The notes under the pieces: model-generated
The model's database searches: none
Told to the model about the DNA's origin: nothing
The model's input: only the letters and a program-made list of their open reading frames with translations
Made by a program: the position numbers and the translations under genes
Assembly (NCBI RefSeq): GCF_009707865.1
Contig: NZ_WMBA01000013.1
Coordinates: 1 to 64,000, forward strand
Direction: 5' to 3'
Length of the DNA stretch: 64,000 bases
Origin: Amycolatopsis pithecellobii
Lineage (GTDB): Bacteria > Actinomycetota > Actinomycetes > Mycobacteriales > Pseudonocardiaceae
Part shown: in pieces, positions 18,101 to 26,619 of the stretch
Layout: every line of letters starts with the position of its first letter
How positions within the stretch are numbered: position 1 is the first letter of the stretch

Positions 18101-18810
18101 CCCAGCGCGTGCCGAACAGGCCGCCAGGACCGGGTCATCTCCTGGAGCGAGTCCTGGTTGTCGACCACGACGCCGCCCGGGGCGAGTGCCTCACGAGCGG
18201 CCTGCGGCGCTGCCGATACGAGGCGGAATGCGTCCGGACCGGACACGAGGCGCTGGCCAGGCACGCGAACGCGGACTTGATCGTCCTCGAGGTGGAGCTG
18301 CCCGACATGGACGGCGTCGAGGTATGCGAGGAGATCCGCGAGGTGTCCGACGTGCCCATCATCGCCTTCACCGCAAGGAAAGCAGAGCTGGACCGCGTGC
18401 TGGTGCTGCTGGCCGGCGCGGATGACTGCATGACCACCCCATGCGGATTCCGGGAGTTGCTGGCCCGGATCGAGGCCGTCGCGCGGCGTTCGGGACCGCC
18501 GGCTCGCGGTGCGCCCCCCATCTCCCTGGAGGCACTGCGTATCGACACCGATGCCCGTGAGGTCTTCAAGGACGGCGTCCCGGTTCGCCTGACCCGCAAG
18601 GAATTCGACCTCTTCTGCCTCTTCGCGTCGCAGCCGGACGCGGTTTTTTCGAGGAGGCAGCTGATGATGGAGGTGTGGGGACGGCCCAGTACCGAGAGCG
18701 GTCGCACTCGCACGCTCGACACCCATATCAACAGCCTGCGCCAGAAACTCGGCTCCAGCACCTGGATCGTGACCGTCCGAGGGGTGGGATTCCGGCTCGG
18801 CCGCGGCTGA
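18097..18810 (+). CDS. Atypical OmpR-family response regulator 3 with Asp-to-Glu receiver
   Basis: A 237-residue regulator starting at a GTG that overlaps the previous stop (GTGA, 18097-18100). The receiver keeps the acidic pair (VVDHD) but the phospho-acceptor is Glu65 (IVLEVELPDMDG) and the invariant Lys is Thr114 (CMTTPCG). Glu at the Asp position often mimics the phosphorylated state, so this protein may be constitutively active or respond to a ligand, as shown for JadR1, which binds pathway products. The C-terminal domain LTRKEFDLFCLFAS to TVRGVGFRLGRG is intact. The gene is followed directly by a strong hairpin. No histidine kinase is encoded nearby. Confidence 0.87.
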   Translation: MTQRVPNRPPGPGHLLERVLVVDHDAARGECLTSGLRRCRYEAECVRTGHEALARHANADLIVLEVELPDMDGVEVCEEIREVSDVPIIAFTARKAELDRVLVLLAGADDCMTTPCGFRELLARIEAVARRSGPPARGAPPISLEALRIDTDAREVFKDGVPVRLTRKEFDLFCLFASQPDAVFSRRQLMMEVWGRPSTESGRTRTLDTHINSLRQKLGSSTWIVTVRGVGFRLGRG

Positions 18811-18826
18811 ATGCCTTGCCTCACAA

Positions 18827-18870
18827 CGAAAACGGCGCTGGACGGCACTCGCGGTCCAGCGCCGTTTTCG
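18827..18870 (+). terminator. Strong hairpin after the three regulators
   Basis: A perfect 17-bp stem (18827-18843 with 18854-18870) encloses a 10-nt loop. The arms start with CGAAAACGGCGC and end with GCGCCGTTTTCG, so the transcript has a T-rich end on both strands. It lies 16 nt after the last regulator stop and probably ends the regulator transcript. Confidence 0.8.
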
Positions 18871-19052
18871 TGCGCAGGGCGCCGGGCTTCACCGTCCGAT
18901 GACCTCCCCCTGACGTTCGCGCGGCTATTTGGCATTCCCCTGAAAAAGCTTCGCACAGACCGAACCCGGTGATCTTGACGGTCATTCGCCGGATCGAACA
19001 CGCTTTTCTCCGGAGTACGACGTTCTCCTCCCCCCGACGGACGGCGGTTGCG

Positions 19053-19859
19053 ATGACGGACAATGTGACGGAAGCCGGTTCGTACAGCACCGGTTCGCTG
19101 ACCCGGGACCAGCTCTCGCCGCTGGACCAGTTGAGGTTGTTCGAGCGCAAGTACGATCCGCAGACCCGGGACATCATCGAGCGGTTACCGCTCACACCCG
19201 CCGCGCGGTGTCTGGAGCTCGGGGCCGGCGCGGGGTCGATGGCACGCTGGCTCGCCGCGCGCACGCCCGAGGGCGGCGTGCTGGCAGTCGACGTCGACAC
19301 GCGCCACCTCGAAGATTCGGCCGCACCGAATTTGACGGTCCAGCAGGCCGACATCACGCAGACGCAGTTCCCACCGGACACCTACGATCTCGTGCTGGCC
19401 CGCGCGGTTCTGGAGCATCTGGCCGAGCCCGACGACCTGCTCGCCAAGGCGAAGCGGTGGCTGGCTCCCGGCGGCTGGCTGATCGTCGAGGACTTCTACT
19501 ACCTGCCTGCCTCCGACGCGCCCACCGCGGTCGGACGCGTGCTCGTCGAGGCGTACGTGCGGCGCATGCTGGCGCAGGGAGCGGACCTGCGGTGGGCGCG
19601 CCGGATGCCGGCCGCGCTCGCCAGAGCCGGCCTGGAATCGGTGGAAATGCGGATCATGCCCGCGGGACCGGGCCAGAGCGCCGCGGACACCGAGCTGATC
19701 GGCACCCGCATGCGGCAGGAGGGCCACACCCTCGTCGACAGTGGGCTGGTCACCGCCGATCAGCTCGCGGAGTTCCTCGACCTGCTCGGCCGGCCCGAAG
19801 GGCGGGACATGACGACGCTGGCCGTCTCCGCCTGGGGCCGCCGTCCCGAGCAGCCCTGA
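19053..19859 (+). CDS. SAM-dependent methyltransferase
   Basis: A 268-residue class I methyltransferase. Motif I is ELGAGAGSMA, followed by AVDVDTRHLE, the post-motif DLVLARAVLEHL and WLAPGGWLIVED, all typical of the Methyltransf_11/25 fold. It is probably an O- or C-methyltransferase tailoring the aglycone or the sugar. It is the first gene rightwards after the regulator hairpin and lies 15 bp before the glycosyltransferase. I chose the ATG at 19053 because codons from 18969 are Arg-rich and lack coding character; no strong ribosome binding site is visible, so a start between 18969 and 19053 remains possible. Confidence 0.75.
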   Translation: MTDNVTEAGSYSTGSLTRDQLSPLDQLRLFERKYDPQTRDIIERLPLTPAARCLELGAGAGSMARWLAARTPEGGVLAVDVDTRHLEDSAAPNLTVQQADITQTQFPPDTYDLVLARAVLEHLAEPDDLLAKAKRWLAPGGWLIVEDFYYLPASDAPTAVGRVLVEAYVRRMLAQGADLRWARRMPAALARAGLESVEMRIMPAGPGQSAADTELIGTRMRQEGHTLVDSGLVTADQLAEFLDLLGRPEGRDMTTLAVSAWGRRPEQP

Positions 19860-19874
19860 CTTCCAAGGAGAATC

Positions 19875-21008
19875 GTGAGAGTTCTGTTCCTGGCCGGACC
19901 GAGTCCGGCCACGATCTTCGCCCTGTCCCCCCTGGCGACGGCGATCCGCAACGCCGGGCACGAGGTCTTCATGGCCACGACCGAGGAGATGGCATCCGGC
20001 GTCGCGGACGCCGGCTTCCCCGCCGTCGCGGTCACCGCGGTCACGTTGCACAGGCTCATCACCACCGACCGCGCCGGTGAAACCGTGCCCATGCCCGAGG
20101 GATTGGCTCAGGAATGGCGGCATTCCGGGGGATGGTGGGGGAGGCTGGCGGCCGCCGGTCTCGGCGGGCTGCTCGAACTCGCCGCCGACTGGCGTCCCGA
20201 TCTCGTGGTCGGTGGCACGCTTTGCTACGCCGCTCCTTTGCTTGCGGCACACCTCGGCGTGCCGTATGTGCGGCACGCGTGGGACGGGGTCGATCCGCGC
20301 CCCGTGGATGCGCATGCCGAGCACGAACTGCGCCCGGAGCTGGCGCAGTTCGGGCTCGACCAGCTACCGGAACCCGACCTGTTCGTCGAGACGTGGCCGG
20401 CGAGTGTGCGCGGGCCGGTCTCGGCACACACGCAGCCGATGCGCTGGGTTCCCGGGAACCGGCAGCGGCGGCTGGAACGTTGGATGTACACCCGCGGCGA
20501 CTCGCGCCGGGTCTGCGTGACGGCGGGCAACAGGGTTTCGCTTACCCAGAGCCAAAACTTCCTCCGGACTCTGGTGCGGGACATCGCTGAACTCGGCGTC
20601 GAGGTCGTGGTGGCGGCGCCGGAGGACGCAGCCGCCGAGATCGGCGGCGACCTGCCCGGTGTGCACGTCGGCTGGCTGCCTCTCGATGTGGTGGCACCCA
20701 CCTGCGACGTCGTCGTCCACCACGGCGGCGGGGTCACCAGCATGACGGCGTTCAACGCCGGTGTCCCGCAGCTGTGTCTGCCCCAGTGGGCCATCACCTT
20801 CGACTCGGTGCGGGAGGTCGCCGGGTCCGGGGCCGGGCTCACCCTCCTGCCCCACGAAGCCACGCACGATGCCGTCACGAAGGCGTGCGGAGAACTGCTG
20901 ACCGACCCCGCTTACGGCGAGCGGGCGCGCGACGTGGCGCGGGAGATCGCCCGGATGCCGGCACCCGCCGACGTGGTCGGCGTGCTGGAACGGCTGGTGG
21001 CCGCGTGA
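19875..21008 (+). CDS. UrdGT2-like C-glycosyltransferase
   Basis: A 377-residue GT-B (family GT1) glycosyltransferase that closely resembles UrdGT2 of urdamycin along its length: SPATIFALSPLATAIRNAGH near the N-terminus, a LVVGGTLCY segment near residue 110, WMYTRG in the middle, and the C-terminal nucleotide-sugar site GWLPLDVVAPTCDVVVHHGG. UrdGT2-type enzymes make the C9 C-glycosidic bond of D-olivose to an angucyclinone, so a C-glycoside product is the best guess. AAGGAG stands 4 nt before the GTG start. Its stop overlaps the start of the 4,6-dehydratase gene. Confidence 0.88.
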   Translation: MRVLFLAGPSPATIFALSPLATAIRNAGHEVFMATTEEMASGVADAGFPAVAVTAVTLHRLITTDRAGETVPMPEGLAQEWRHSGGWWGRLAAAGLGGLLELAADWRPDLVVGGTLCYAAPLLAAHLGVPYVRHAWDGVDPRPVDAHAEHELRPELAQFGLDQLPEPDLFVETWPASVRGPVSAHTQPMRWVPGNRQRRLERWMYTRGDSRRVCVTAGNRVSLTQSQNFLRTLVRDIAELGVEVVVAAPEDAAAEIGGDLPGVHVGWLPLDVVAPTCDVVVHHGGGVTSMTAFNAGVPQLCLPQWAITFDSVREVAGSGAGLTLLPHEATHDAVTKACGELLTDPAYGERARDVAREIARMPAPADVVGVLERLVAA

Positions 21009-21985
21009 AGGTCCTCGTCACCGGAGGCGCGGGCTTCATCGGCTCCGCCTACGTCCGCGCCCTGCTCGCCGGTGTCTACCCGGGTACCGAGGGCATCCAG
21101 GTCACGGTGCTGGACAAGCTGACGTATGCGGGAAACCGCGCCAACCTCCCCGAACACGCGCCAGGAATGGAGTTCGTGCACGGGAACGTCCTCGACCAGA
21201 CATTGCTGCGCGAGCTGCTGCCGGGGCATGACGCGGTGGTCCACTTTGCCGCGGAGTCGCATGTGGACCGTTCGCTCGACGGTCCCGCGGAGTTCTTCCG
21301 CACCAACGTGAGCGGCACCCAGAGTCTCCTCGAGGCGTGCCTGCGCGCGGACGTGGGACGCGTCGTGCACGTCTCGACCGACGAGGTGTACGGCTCGATC
21401 GACGAGGGCTCGTGGACGGAGGAGTCGCCGTTGCTGCCCAACTCCCCGTACGCCGCGTCCAAGGCAGGGGCCGACCTGGCGGCGCGCGCCTACTGGCGCA
21501 CCTTCGGCCTCGACGTGTCGATCACCCGCTGTTCGAACAACTACGGTCCCTACCAGCACCCCGAGAAGCTGATTCCGCTGTTCGTCACCAACCTGCTCGA
21601 AGGCAGGCAGGTCCCGCTGTACGGGGCCGGGCGCAACATCCGCGAATGGCTGCACGTGGATGACCACTGCCGGGCCGTGCACCTCGTGCTGACCCGGGGA
21701 AGGGCCGGCGAGGTCTACAACGTCGGAGGCGGTGACGAGCGGACCAACCTGGCCATCACCGAGCGGCTGCTCGAGTTGTGCGGTGCCGGCCGCGGCATGA
21801 TCCGGCGCGTCGCCGACAGGCAGGGGCACGACCTGCGCTACGCGCTGGACGACACCAAGATCCGCACCGAGCTGGGGTACGCCCCGCGCGTCGGCTTCGA
21901 TGACGGGCTCGGCCGCACGGTGTCGTGGTACCGGGACAACCCTGACTGGTGGAAAGCGGCCAAATACCCGGGGGAGCACTCATGA
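21005..21985 (+). CDS. dTDP-glucose 4,6-dehydratase
   Basis: A 326-residue extended SDR of the RmlB class. TGGAGFIGS (residues 6-14) binds NAD, DE of STDEVYG is the dehydration pair, YAASK carries the catalytic Tyr and Lys, and SNNYGPYQHPEKLIP is the substrate-binding hallmark. It makes NDP-4-keto-6-deoxyglucose, the common precursor of deoxysugars. The GTG start overlaps the glycosyltransferase stop (GTGA, 21005-21008) and the stop overlaps the next gene (ATGA). No glucose-1-phosphate thymidylyltransferase is in the window, so NDP-glucose must come from elsewhere. Confidence 0.94.
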   Translation: MKVLVTGGAGFIGSAYVRALLAGVYPGTEGIQVTVLDKLTYAGNRANLPEHAPGMEFVHGNVLDQTLLRELLPGHDAVVHFAAESHVDRSLDGPAEFFRTNVSGTQSLLEACLRADVGRVVHVSTDEVYGSIDEGSWTEESPLLPNSPYAASKAGADLAARAYWRTFGLDVSITRCSNNYGPYQHPEKLIPLFVTNLLEGRQVPLYGAGRNIREWLHVDDHCRAVHLVLTRGRAGEVYNVGGGDERTNLAITERLLELCGAGRGMIRRVADRQGHDLRYALDDTKIRTELGYAPRVGFDDGLGRTVSWYRDNPDWWKAAKYPGEHS

Positions 21986-23373
21986 CCTCCGCTGCCCCGA
22001 CCGCGCTCCGCCCGCGCTCGGACGCCGACGTGGCCGAACGGTTCGCCCGCTCGGCAGCCGCCACCGAAGGAGCGTGGCTGCGCACGGAGGACTTCGGCCC
22101 ATGGCTGGCCGAGCGCGGCCGGGCCACGTTCTTCCAGGTCGACCGGATCCCCTTGGCGGAGCTGGACGGCTGGTCGTTCGACGAGCGCACCGGGAACCTC
22201 GCGCACCGCACCGGCCGGTTCTTCTCCGTGGAGGGCCTGCACATCGACATCGACGGCGGCGCCGGCAGGGACTGGTGGCAGCCGATCATCAACCAGCCGG
22301 AGATCGGCATCCTCGGCATCGTGGTCAAGGAATTCGGCGGCGTACTGCACTTTCTGATGCAGGCCAAGATGGAACCCGGCAACCCCGGCCTCCTGCAGCT
22401 TTCGCCGACCGTGCAGGCCACCCGCAGCAACTACACCAGGATGCACGGCGGCTCCGCCGTGCGGTACCTGGAGTACTTCCGAGACCCCGGCCGCGGGAAG
22501 CCTCTCGTCGACGTCCTCCAGTCCGAGCACGGCGCGTGGTTCCACCACAAGCGCAACCGCAACATGGTCATCGAGGTGACGGAGGAGGTGCCGCCACACG
22601 AGGACTTCTGCTGGCTGACCCTGGGCCAGCTCGCGGAGCTGCTGCACCAGGACAACGTCGTCAACATGGACTCCCGCACGGTGCTGGCATGCCTGCCTGC
22701 TCCCGCGCAGCAGACGTCCGCGCTGGCGTCGGACGCGCAGCTACGCTCGTGGATCACCTGTGAGCGGTCCCGGCACGACGTCCGCGCCGAGCTGGTGCCG
22801 CTGGCCGGGCTCCCCGGCTGGGTACGCCGCGACAGGGCCATCACCCACGCCGAAGAGCGGTACTTCCGCGTCGCCGCGGTGGCGGTGCGGGCGGGCAACC
22901 GTGAGGTCCACGGCTGGACTCAGCCGATGTTCGAGCCGGCCGGCACCGGGGTGAACGCGTTCCTGCGCCGCACCATCGGCGGCGTACCCCACGTGCTGGC
23001 GCAGGCCAGGGTCGAAGCCGGTCTTGTGGACGTGGTGGAGCTGGCGCCCACAGTCCAGTGCACCCCGGCCAACTATGCGCACCTGCCGGCTTCGCAGCAC
23101 CCGCGATTCCTCGACGTGGTGCTGGGCGCCGATCCGGCGGCCATCCGGTACGAGGCCCTGCACTCCGAGGAGGGGGGCCGTTTCCTCGACGCGGTCTGCC
23201 GGTATCTCGTGATCGACTGCGACGAGAGTCAGGCGCCGTTGCGCCCGCCCGCCGGTTACCACTGGGTGACCCCGGCTCAGCTCTCCTCGCTGGTACGGCA
23301 CGGGCACTACCTGAATGTGCAGGCCCGCACTCTGCTGGCGTGCCTCAACGCGATGGCCGCACGACCTCGATGA
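21982..23373 (+). CDS. NDP-hexose 2,3-dehydratase (UrdS/TylX3-like)
   Basis: A 463-residue protein made of two homologous halves, about 20-225 and 245-455, each with an R..NY pattern (TRSNYTRMHGG in the first, TPANYAHLPAS in the second). This duplication is typical of NDP-hexose 2,3-dehydratases, which remove the C2 hydroxyl in 2,6-dideoxysugar synthesis. The ATG at 21982 follows GGGGAG and overlaps the previous stop; an upstream GTG at 21949 is unlikely. The stop overlaps the 3-ketoreductase start, so 2-deoxygenation is handed directly to 3-keto reduction. Confidence 0.92.
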   Translation: MTSAAPTALRPRSDADVAERFARSAAATEGAWLRTEDFGPWLAERGRATFFQVDRIPLAELDGWSFDERTGNLAHRTGRFFSVEGLHIDIDGGAGRDWWQPIINQPEIGILGIVVKEFGGVLHFLMQAKMEPGNPGLLQLSPTVQATRSNYTRMHGGSAVRYLEYFRDPGRGKPLVDVLQSEHGAWFHHKRNRNMVIEVTEEVPPHEDFCWLTLGQLAELLHQDNVVNMDSRTVLACLPAPAQQTSALASDAQLRSWITCERSRHDVRAELVPLAGLPGWVRRDRAITHAEERYFRVAAVAVRAGNREVHGWTQPMFEPAGTGVNAFLRRTIGGVPHVLAQARVEAGLVDVVELAPTVQCTPANYAHLPASQHPRFLDVVLGADPAAIRYEALHSEEGGRFLDAVCRYLVIDCDESQAPLRPPAGYHWVTPAQLSSLVRHGHYLNVQARTLLACLNAMAARPR

Positions 23374-24329
23374 AGCCCGTGCGGATGGGAGTACTCGGCT
23401 GCGCGGACATCGCCCTGCGCAGAATGTTGCCTGCGATGGCGGCGTCACCCCATACCGAAGTGACCGCGGTCGCCAGCCGCGACGGCGTCACGGCGACCGC
23501 GGTGGCCCGGGAGTACGGCTGCCGCGCGGTCCGCGGGTATGCCGGAATTCTTGAGCGGGAGGACGTCGATGCGGTGTATGTGCCGCTGCCTGCCGCGTTG
23601 CACGCGGACTGGGTCGAGGCCGCGTTGCGCGCCGGTAAGCACGTGCTCGCGGAGAAGCCGCTGACGACGGACGCCGCGCGCACCGCCGAGCTGGTCGAAC
23701 TTGCCCGCGGCCAAGGCCTGGCACTGATGGAGAACCTCCTGTTCCTTCACCACCACCAGCACGCCCGGGTCGACCGGCTGCTTGCCGAGGGCGCCGTCGG
23801 CCGGCTGACGTCGCTGCACGCTGCGTTCTGCGTGCCGGGGTTCCGCGCGAACGACATCCGGTACCGTCCGGACCTCGGCGGCGGGGCGTTGTGGGACGTC
23901 GGGGTGTACCCGCTGCGTGTCGCGGTGCGGTTTCTCGGCCCCGACCTCGAAGTGGCCGGCGCGATCCTCACTCGCGGTCCGGACCGCGAGGTGGACACGG
24001 CGGGCGCGGTCCTGCTGCGTGCCGCGGACGGAGTGGCGGTTCAGCTGACGTTCGGGGTGGAGCACACCTACCGGTCGGCCTACGAGCTGCGCGGCGGGAA
24101 TGGTGAGCTCGCCCTCGACCGGGCCTTCACCCCGCCCGCGGACCACCGGCCGGTCCTGCGGCTGCGCCCGCAGGGCGGCGCGGGCCAGGACATCCTGCTG
24201 GAGCCGGACGACCAGGTGGCCAATACCGTCACTGCCTTCGTCGAGGCCGTCCGAACCAGGGCGGCACCGGCGAAGGAGATCCTGGTGCTCGCCCGGTTAC
24301 TCGAAGAAGTGCGTCATGCCGCCGGATGA
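23370..24329 (+). CDS. NDP-hexose 3-ketoreductase (UrdT-like, Gfo/Idh/MocA family)
   Basis: A 319-residue Gfo/Idh/MocA oxidoreductase. The N-terminus VRMGVLGCADIA is the NAD(P) loop and AEKPLTTD carries the family EKP motif with the catalytic Lys. It should reduce the 3-keto group left by the 2,3-dehydratase, giving an equatorial or axial 3-OH depending on type. The ATG overlaps the 2,3-dehydratase stop (23370-23373). This closes the four-gene sugar/glycosyltransfer set. A separate 4-ketoreductase, needed for olivose- or rhodinose-type sugars, is not visible in the window. The gene is convergent with the TetR gene 16 bp away. Confidence 0.9.
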   Translation: MKPVRMGVLGCADIALRRMLPAMAASPHTEVTAVASRDGVTATAVAREYGCRAVRGYAGILEREDVDAVYVPLPAALHADWVEAALRAGKHVLAEKPLTTDAARTAELVELARGQGLALMENLLFLHHHQHARVDRLLAEGAVGRLTSLHAAFCVPGFRANDIRYRPDLGGGALWDVGVYPLRVAVRFLGPDLEVAGAILTRGPDREVDTAGAVLLRAADGVAVQLTFGVEHTYRSAYELRGGNGELALDRAFTPPADHRPVLRLRPQGGAGQDILLEPDDQVANTVTAFVEAVRTRAAPAKEILVLARLLEEVRHAAG

Positions 24330-24345
24330 CGGTGGGGCCGCGGCG

Positions 24346-25011
24346 TCACAGCGTGGCGGCGAGCTCCTCGCCGGTCAGCGCCGGTTCGGGCAGCGGCTTG
24401 TCCTGGCCCGGGCACCGGCGCAGGCCGTCGAGGAAAACGGCAAGGTAGCGGCGCCACAGCTCGGGCCGCACGGGCTGGGAGAAGTCCACCAGAGCGCCGA
24501 GCATGACCGTGAAGGCCTGGACATCGGAGCCGCTGACGCCTGGACGCAGCAGCCCTTCGGCCTCGCCTCGTTCGATCAGTTTGCCCACGTGGCGGCACAT
24601 CTCCTCGCGTGCGGCGGCGACGCGATCGTGACCGTGAGTGGCGCTGACCGAGACCTGGTAGAGACCCCTGTCCCTGGCCAGCATTCCGGCCATCTCCTCC
24701 ATGAACCGCACCAGCGCGCTCCACGTGGCGGGCTCGGCGAGCGCCTCCTCGGCGAGCCCGCGGATGCGGTCGAGCTTCGCTACGAACATGATCTCCACGA
24801 GGCAGTCCTTGTTCGGGAAGCGCCGGTACACCGTGCCCACGCCGAGGCCGGCGTGATGGGCGATGTCGTTGAGCGTGGCCTCCAGGCCCCGTGCGGCGAA
24901 GACCTCGTGGGCGGCGTCGAGCACTCGCTCGCGGTTGCGCTCGGCGTCGCGGCGCAAGGGGCGTTCGGCGGCGGAGCCCCGGCCGCGTTCGCGCGTGGTG
25001 CTGCGTGACAT
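24346..25011 (-). CDS. TetR-family transcriptional regulator
   Basis: A 221-residue TetR regulator. The N-terminal helix-turn-helix is clear (RERVLDAAHEVFAARG, then IAHHAGLGVGTVYRRFPNKD, residues 28-70), followed by a ligand-binding domain of ordinary length. It is divergent from the MFS exporter gene at 25123 across a 111-bp gap, the usual arrangement for a repressor that controls an efflux pump and is released by the exported compound. The angucycline or an intermediate is a natural candidate ligand. The ATG at 25011 is the first in frame. Confidence 0.9.
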   Translation of the reverse strand: MSRSTTRERGRGSAAERPLRRDAERNRERVLDAAHEVFAARGLEATLNDIAHHAGLGVGTVYRRFPNKDCLVEIMFVAKLDRIRGLAEEALAEPATWSALVRFMEEMAGMLARDRGLYQVSVSATHGHDRVAAAREEMCRHVGKLIERGEAEGLLRPGVSGSDVQAFTVMLGALVDFSQPVRPELWRRYLAVFLDGLRRCPGQDKPLPEPALTGEELAATL

Positions 25012-25122
25012 GCACTCATCTTAGGCCGGAGCCCAGCTAAGTGGATATCCGACGTCCGGTTTCGTGCTACGCTTTCGCGCGAAGTTGATACGCCATATCC
25101 GGTTACAAAATTGATGGGCATC
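25012..25122. promoter_or_regulatory. TetR/MFS divergent operator region
   Basis: The 111-bp gap contains the 8-bp palindrome GGATATCC (25043-25050) and the 10-bp palindrome TTCGCGCGAA (25074-25083). A CATATCCGG stretch near 25094 repeats part of the first. Either palindrome could be the TetR operator. No confident -35/-10 pair was found. Confidence 0.45.
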
Positions 25123-26619
25123 ATGACTACTCCTGACACGACCGACACCCCGGCGGGTGCGGCACCCCCCGAGGGGACGCGAGCCCACCGGCTCCGTTGG
25201 TGGACGCTGGCGGTGATCGCGATCGCCCAGCTCATGGTCATCCTGGACACCTCGATCGTGAACATCGCGCTGCCTTCGGCGCAGCAGGGGCTCGGCTTCT
25301 CCGACGCCAGCAGGCAATGGATCGTCACCGCATACGCGCTGGCGTTCGGCAGCCTGCTGCTGCTCGGCGGCAGGCTCGCCGACCTCTTCGGCCGGAAGGT
25401 CACGTTCCTGGTGGGCCTCGCCGGGTTCGCACTCGCGTCCGCGGTGGGCGGGGCGGCCGTGAACTTCGCCATGCTGGTTACCGCCCGCACCGTTCAGGGG
25501 TTGTTCGCCGCCTTGCTCGCGCCGACCGCGCTGGCCCTGGTGGCGACCACGTTCCGGGACCCGGCGGAGCGCGGCAAGGCGTTCGGTATCTTCGGCGCGC
25601 TCGGCGCGGCCGGCGGGGCCATCGGCCTGCTGCTGGGCGGGCTGCTCACCCAGTCGCTGGATTGGCGCTGGTGCTTATACGTCAACCTGGTTTTCGTGGT
25701 GGTCGCCTTCGTGGGCGGGCTGGTGCTGCTCGAGCGGAACGAGACCGGCGAGCGGCCGAAACTCGACCTGACCGGTACGGTGCTGGTCTCGCTCGGCCTG
25801 TTCGCTGTGGTGCTGGGTTTCGCCGACGCCGAGAGCGAAGGCTGGGGCTCACCGGCCACCTGGGGTGTCCTGGTCGCCGGCGCGGTCCTGCTGGTGGCTT
25901 TCGTGCTGTGGCAGCGCAGGGCCCCGAGTCCCCTGCTGCCGTTGCGGGTGCTGCTCGACCGCAACCGCGGGGCCTCCTTCCTCGCGCTGCTCATCGCCGG
26001 CGTGGGAATGTTCGGCGCCACCCTTTTCCTGACCTACTACCTGCAGCTGAACCTCGGCTATTCGCCGATCATGACGGGCGTGGCGTTCTTGCCGATGGTC
26101 GTGGCCATCGTGATCGCCTCGACGCTGGCCGCCGGGATACTGGCGCCCCGGTTCGGGCCGAAGCCGGTCGTCCCGGTGGGCATGGCGCTGGCCGCGCTTG
26201 CCTTCGGATGGCTGACAACCCTGGACCTCGACAGCGGCTATCTCGCGCTGCTGCCGGGCCTGGTGGTGCTCGGACTGGGGCTCGGTGCGGTCATGTCGAC
26301 CGCGATCAGTATGGCGACCGGCGGCGTCGCCGAAACGGACGCGGGGGCGGCTTCGGCCGCGGTCAACACCGTGCAGCAGATCGGAGGTTCGATCGGCACC
26401 GCGCTGCTCAACACCATCGCCCTGAGCGCGGCGGCGAGTTACCTGGCCACGCACGACGGTGCGGGCGAGGGCCCGCGGGCGGCCGTCCACAGCTACGCCG
26501 CCGCCTACAGCTGGTCCGCGGGCCTGTTCGTGATCGGTGTCGTGGTCACCGCGTTGTTGTACCGGCGCGAGCGGCGCACTGTTTCCGCGCCCGACGCCGC
26601 TGACTCGGTCGCCGCATGA
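25123..26619 (+). CDS. MFS multidrug exporter (DHA2, 14-TM)
   Basis: A 498-residue 14-helix major facilitator of the EmrB/QacA group. The first helix carries IAQLMVILDTSIVNIALPS, a DHA2 signature; motif A is GGRLADLFGRK, and motif C-like GALGAAGGAIGLLLGG follows. It is under likely control of the divergent TetR and overlaps the following MarR-like gene by ATGA. The ATG at 25123 is taken as start; TTG 25111 and ATG 25114 are in frame. A TTA codon lies at 25675-25677, rare in this GC range and a possible sign of late, tRNA-limited expression. Its substrate may be the angucycline. Confidence 0.88.
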   Translation: MTTPDTTDTPAGAAPPEGTRAHRLRWWTLAVIAIAQLMVILDTSIVNIALPSAQQGLGFSDASRQWIVTAYALAFGSLLLLGGRLADLFGRKVTFLVGLAGFALASAVGGAAVNFAMLVTARTVQGLFAALLAPTALALVATTFRDPAERGKAFGIFGALGAAGGAIGLLLGGLLTQSLDWRWCLYVNLVFVVVAFVGGLVLLERNETGERPKLDLTGTVLVSLGLFAVVLGFADAESEGWGSPATWGVLVAGAVLLVAFVLWQRRAPSPLLPLRVLLDRNRGASFLALLIAGVGMFGATLFLTYYLQLNLGYSPIMTGVAFLPMVVAIVIASTLAAGILAPRFGPKPVVPVGMALAALAFGWLTTLDLDSGYLALLPGLVVLGLGLGAVMSTAISMATGGVAETDAGAASAAVNTVQQIGGSIGTALLNTIALSAAASYLATHDGAGEGPRAAVHSYAAAYSWSAGLFVIGVVVTALLYRRERRTVSAPDAADSVAA

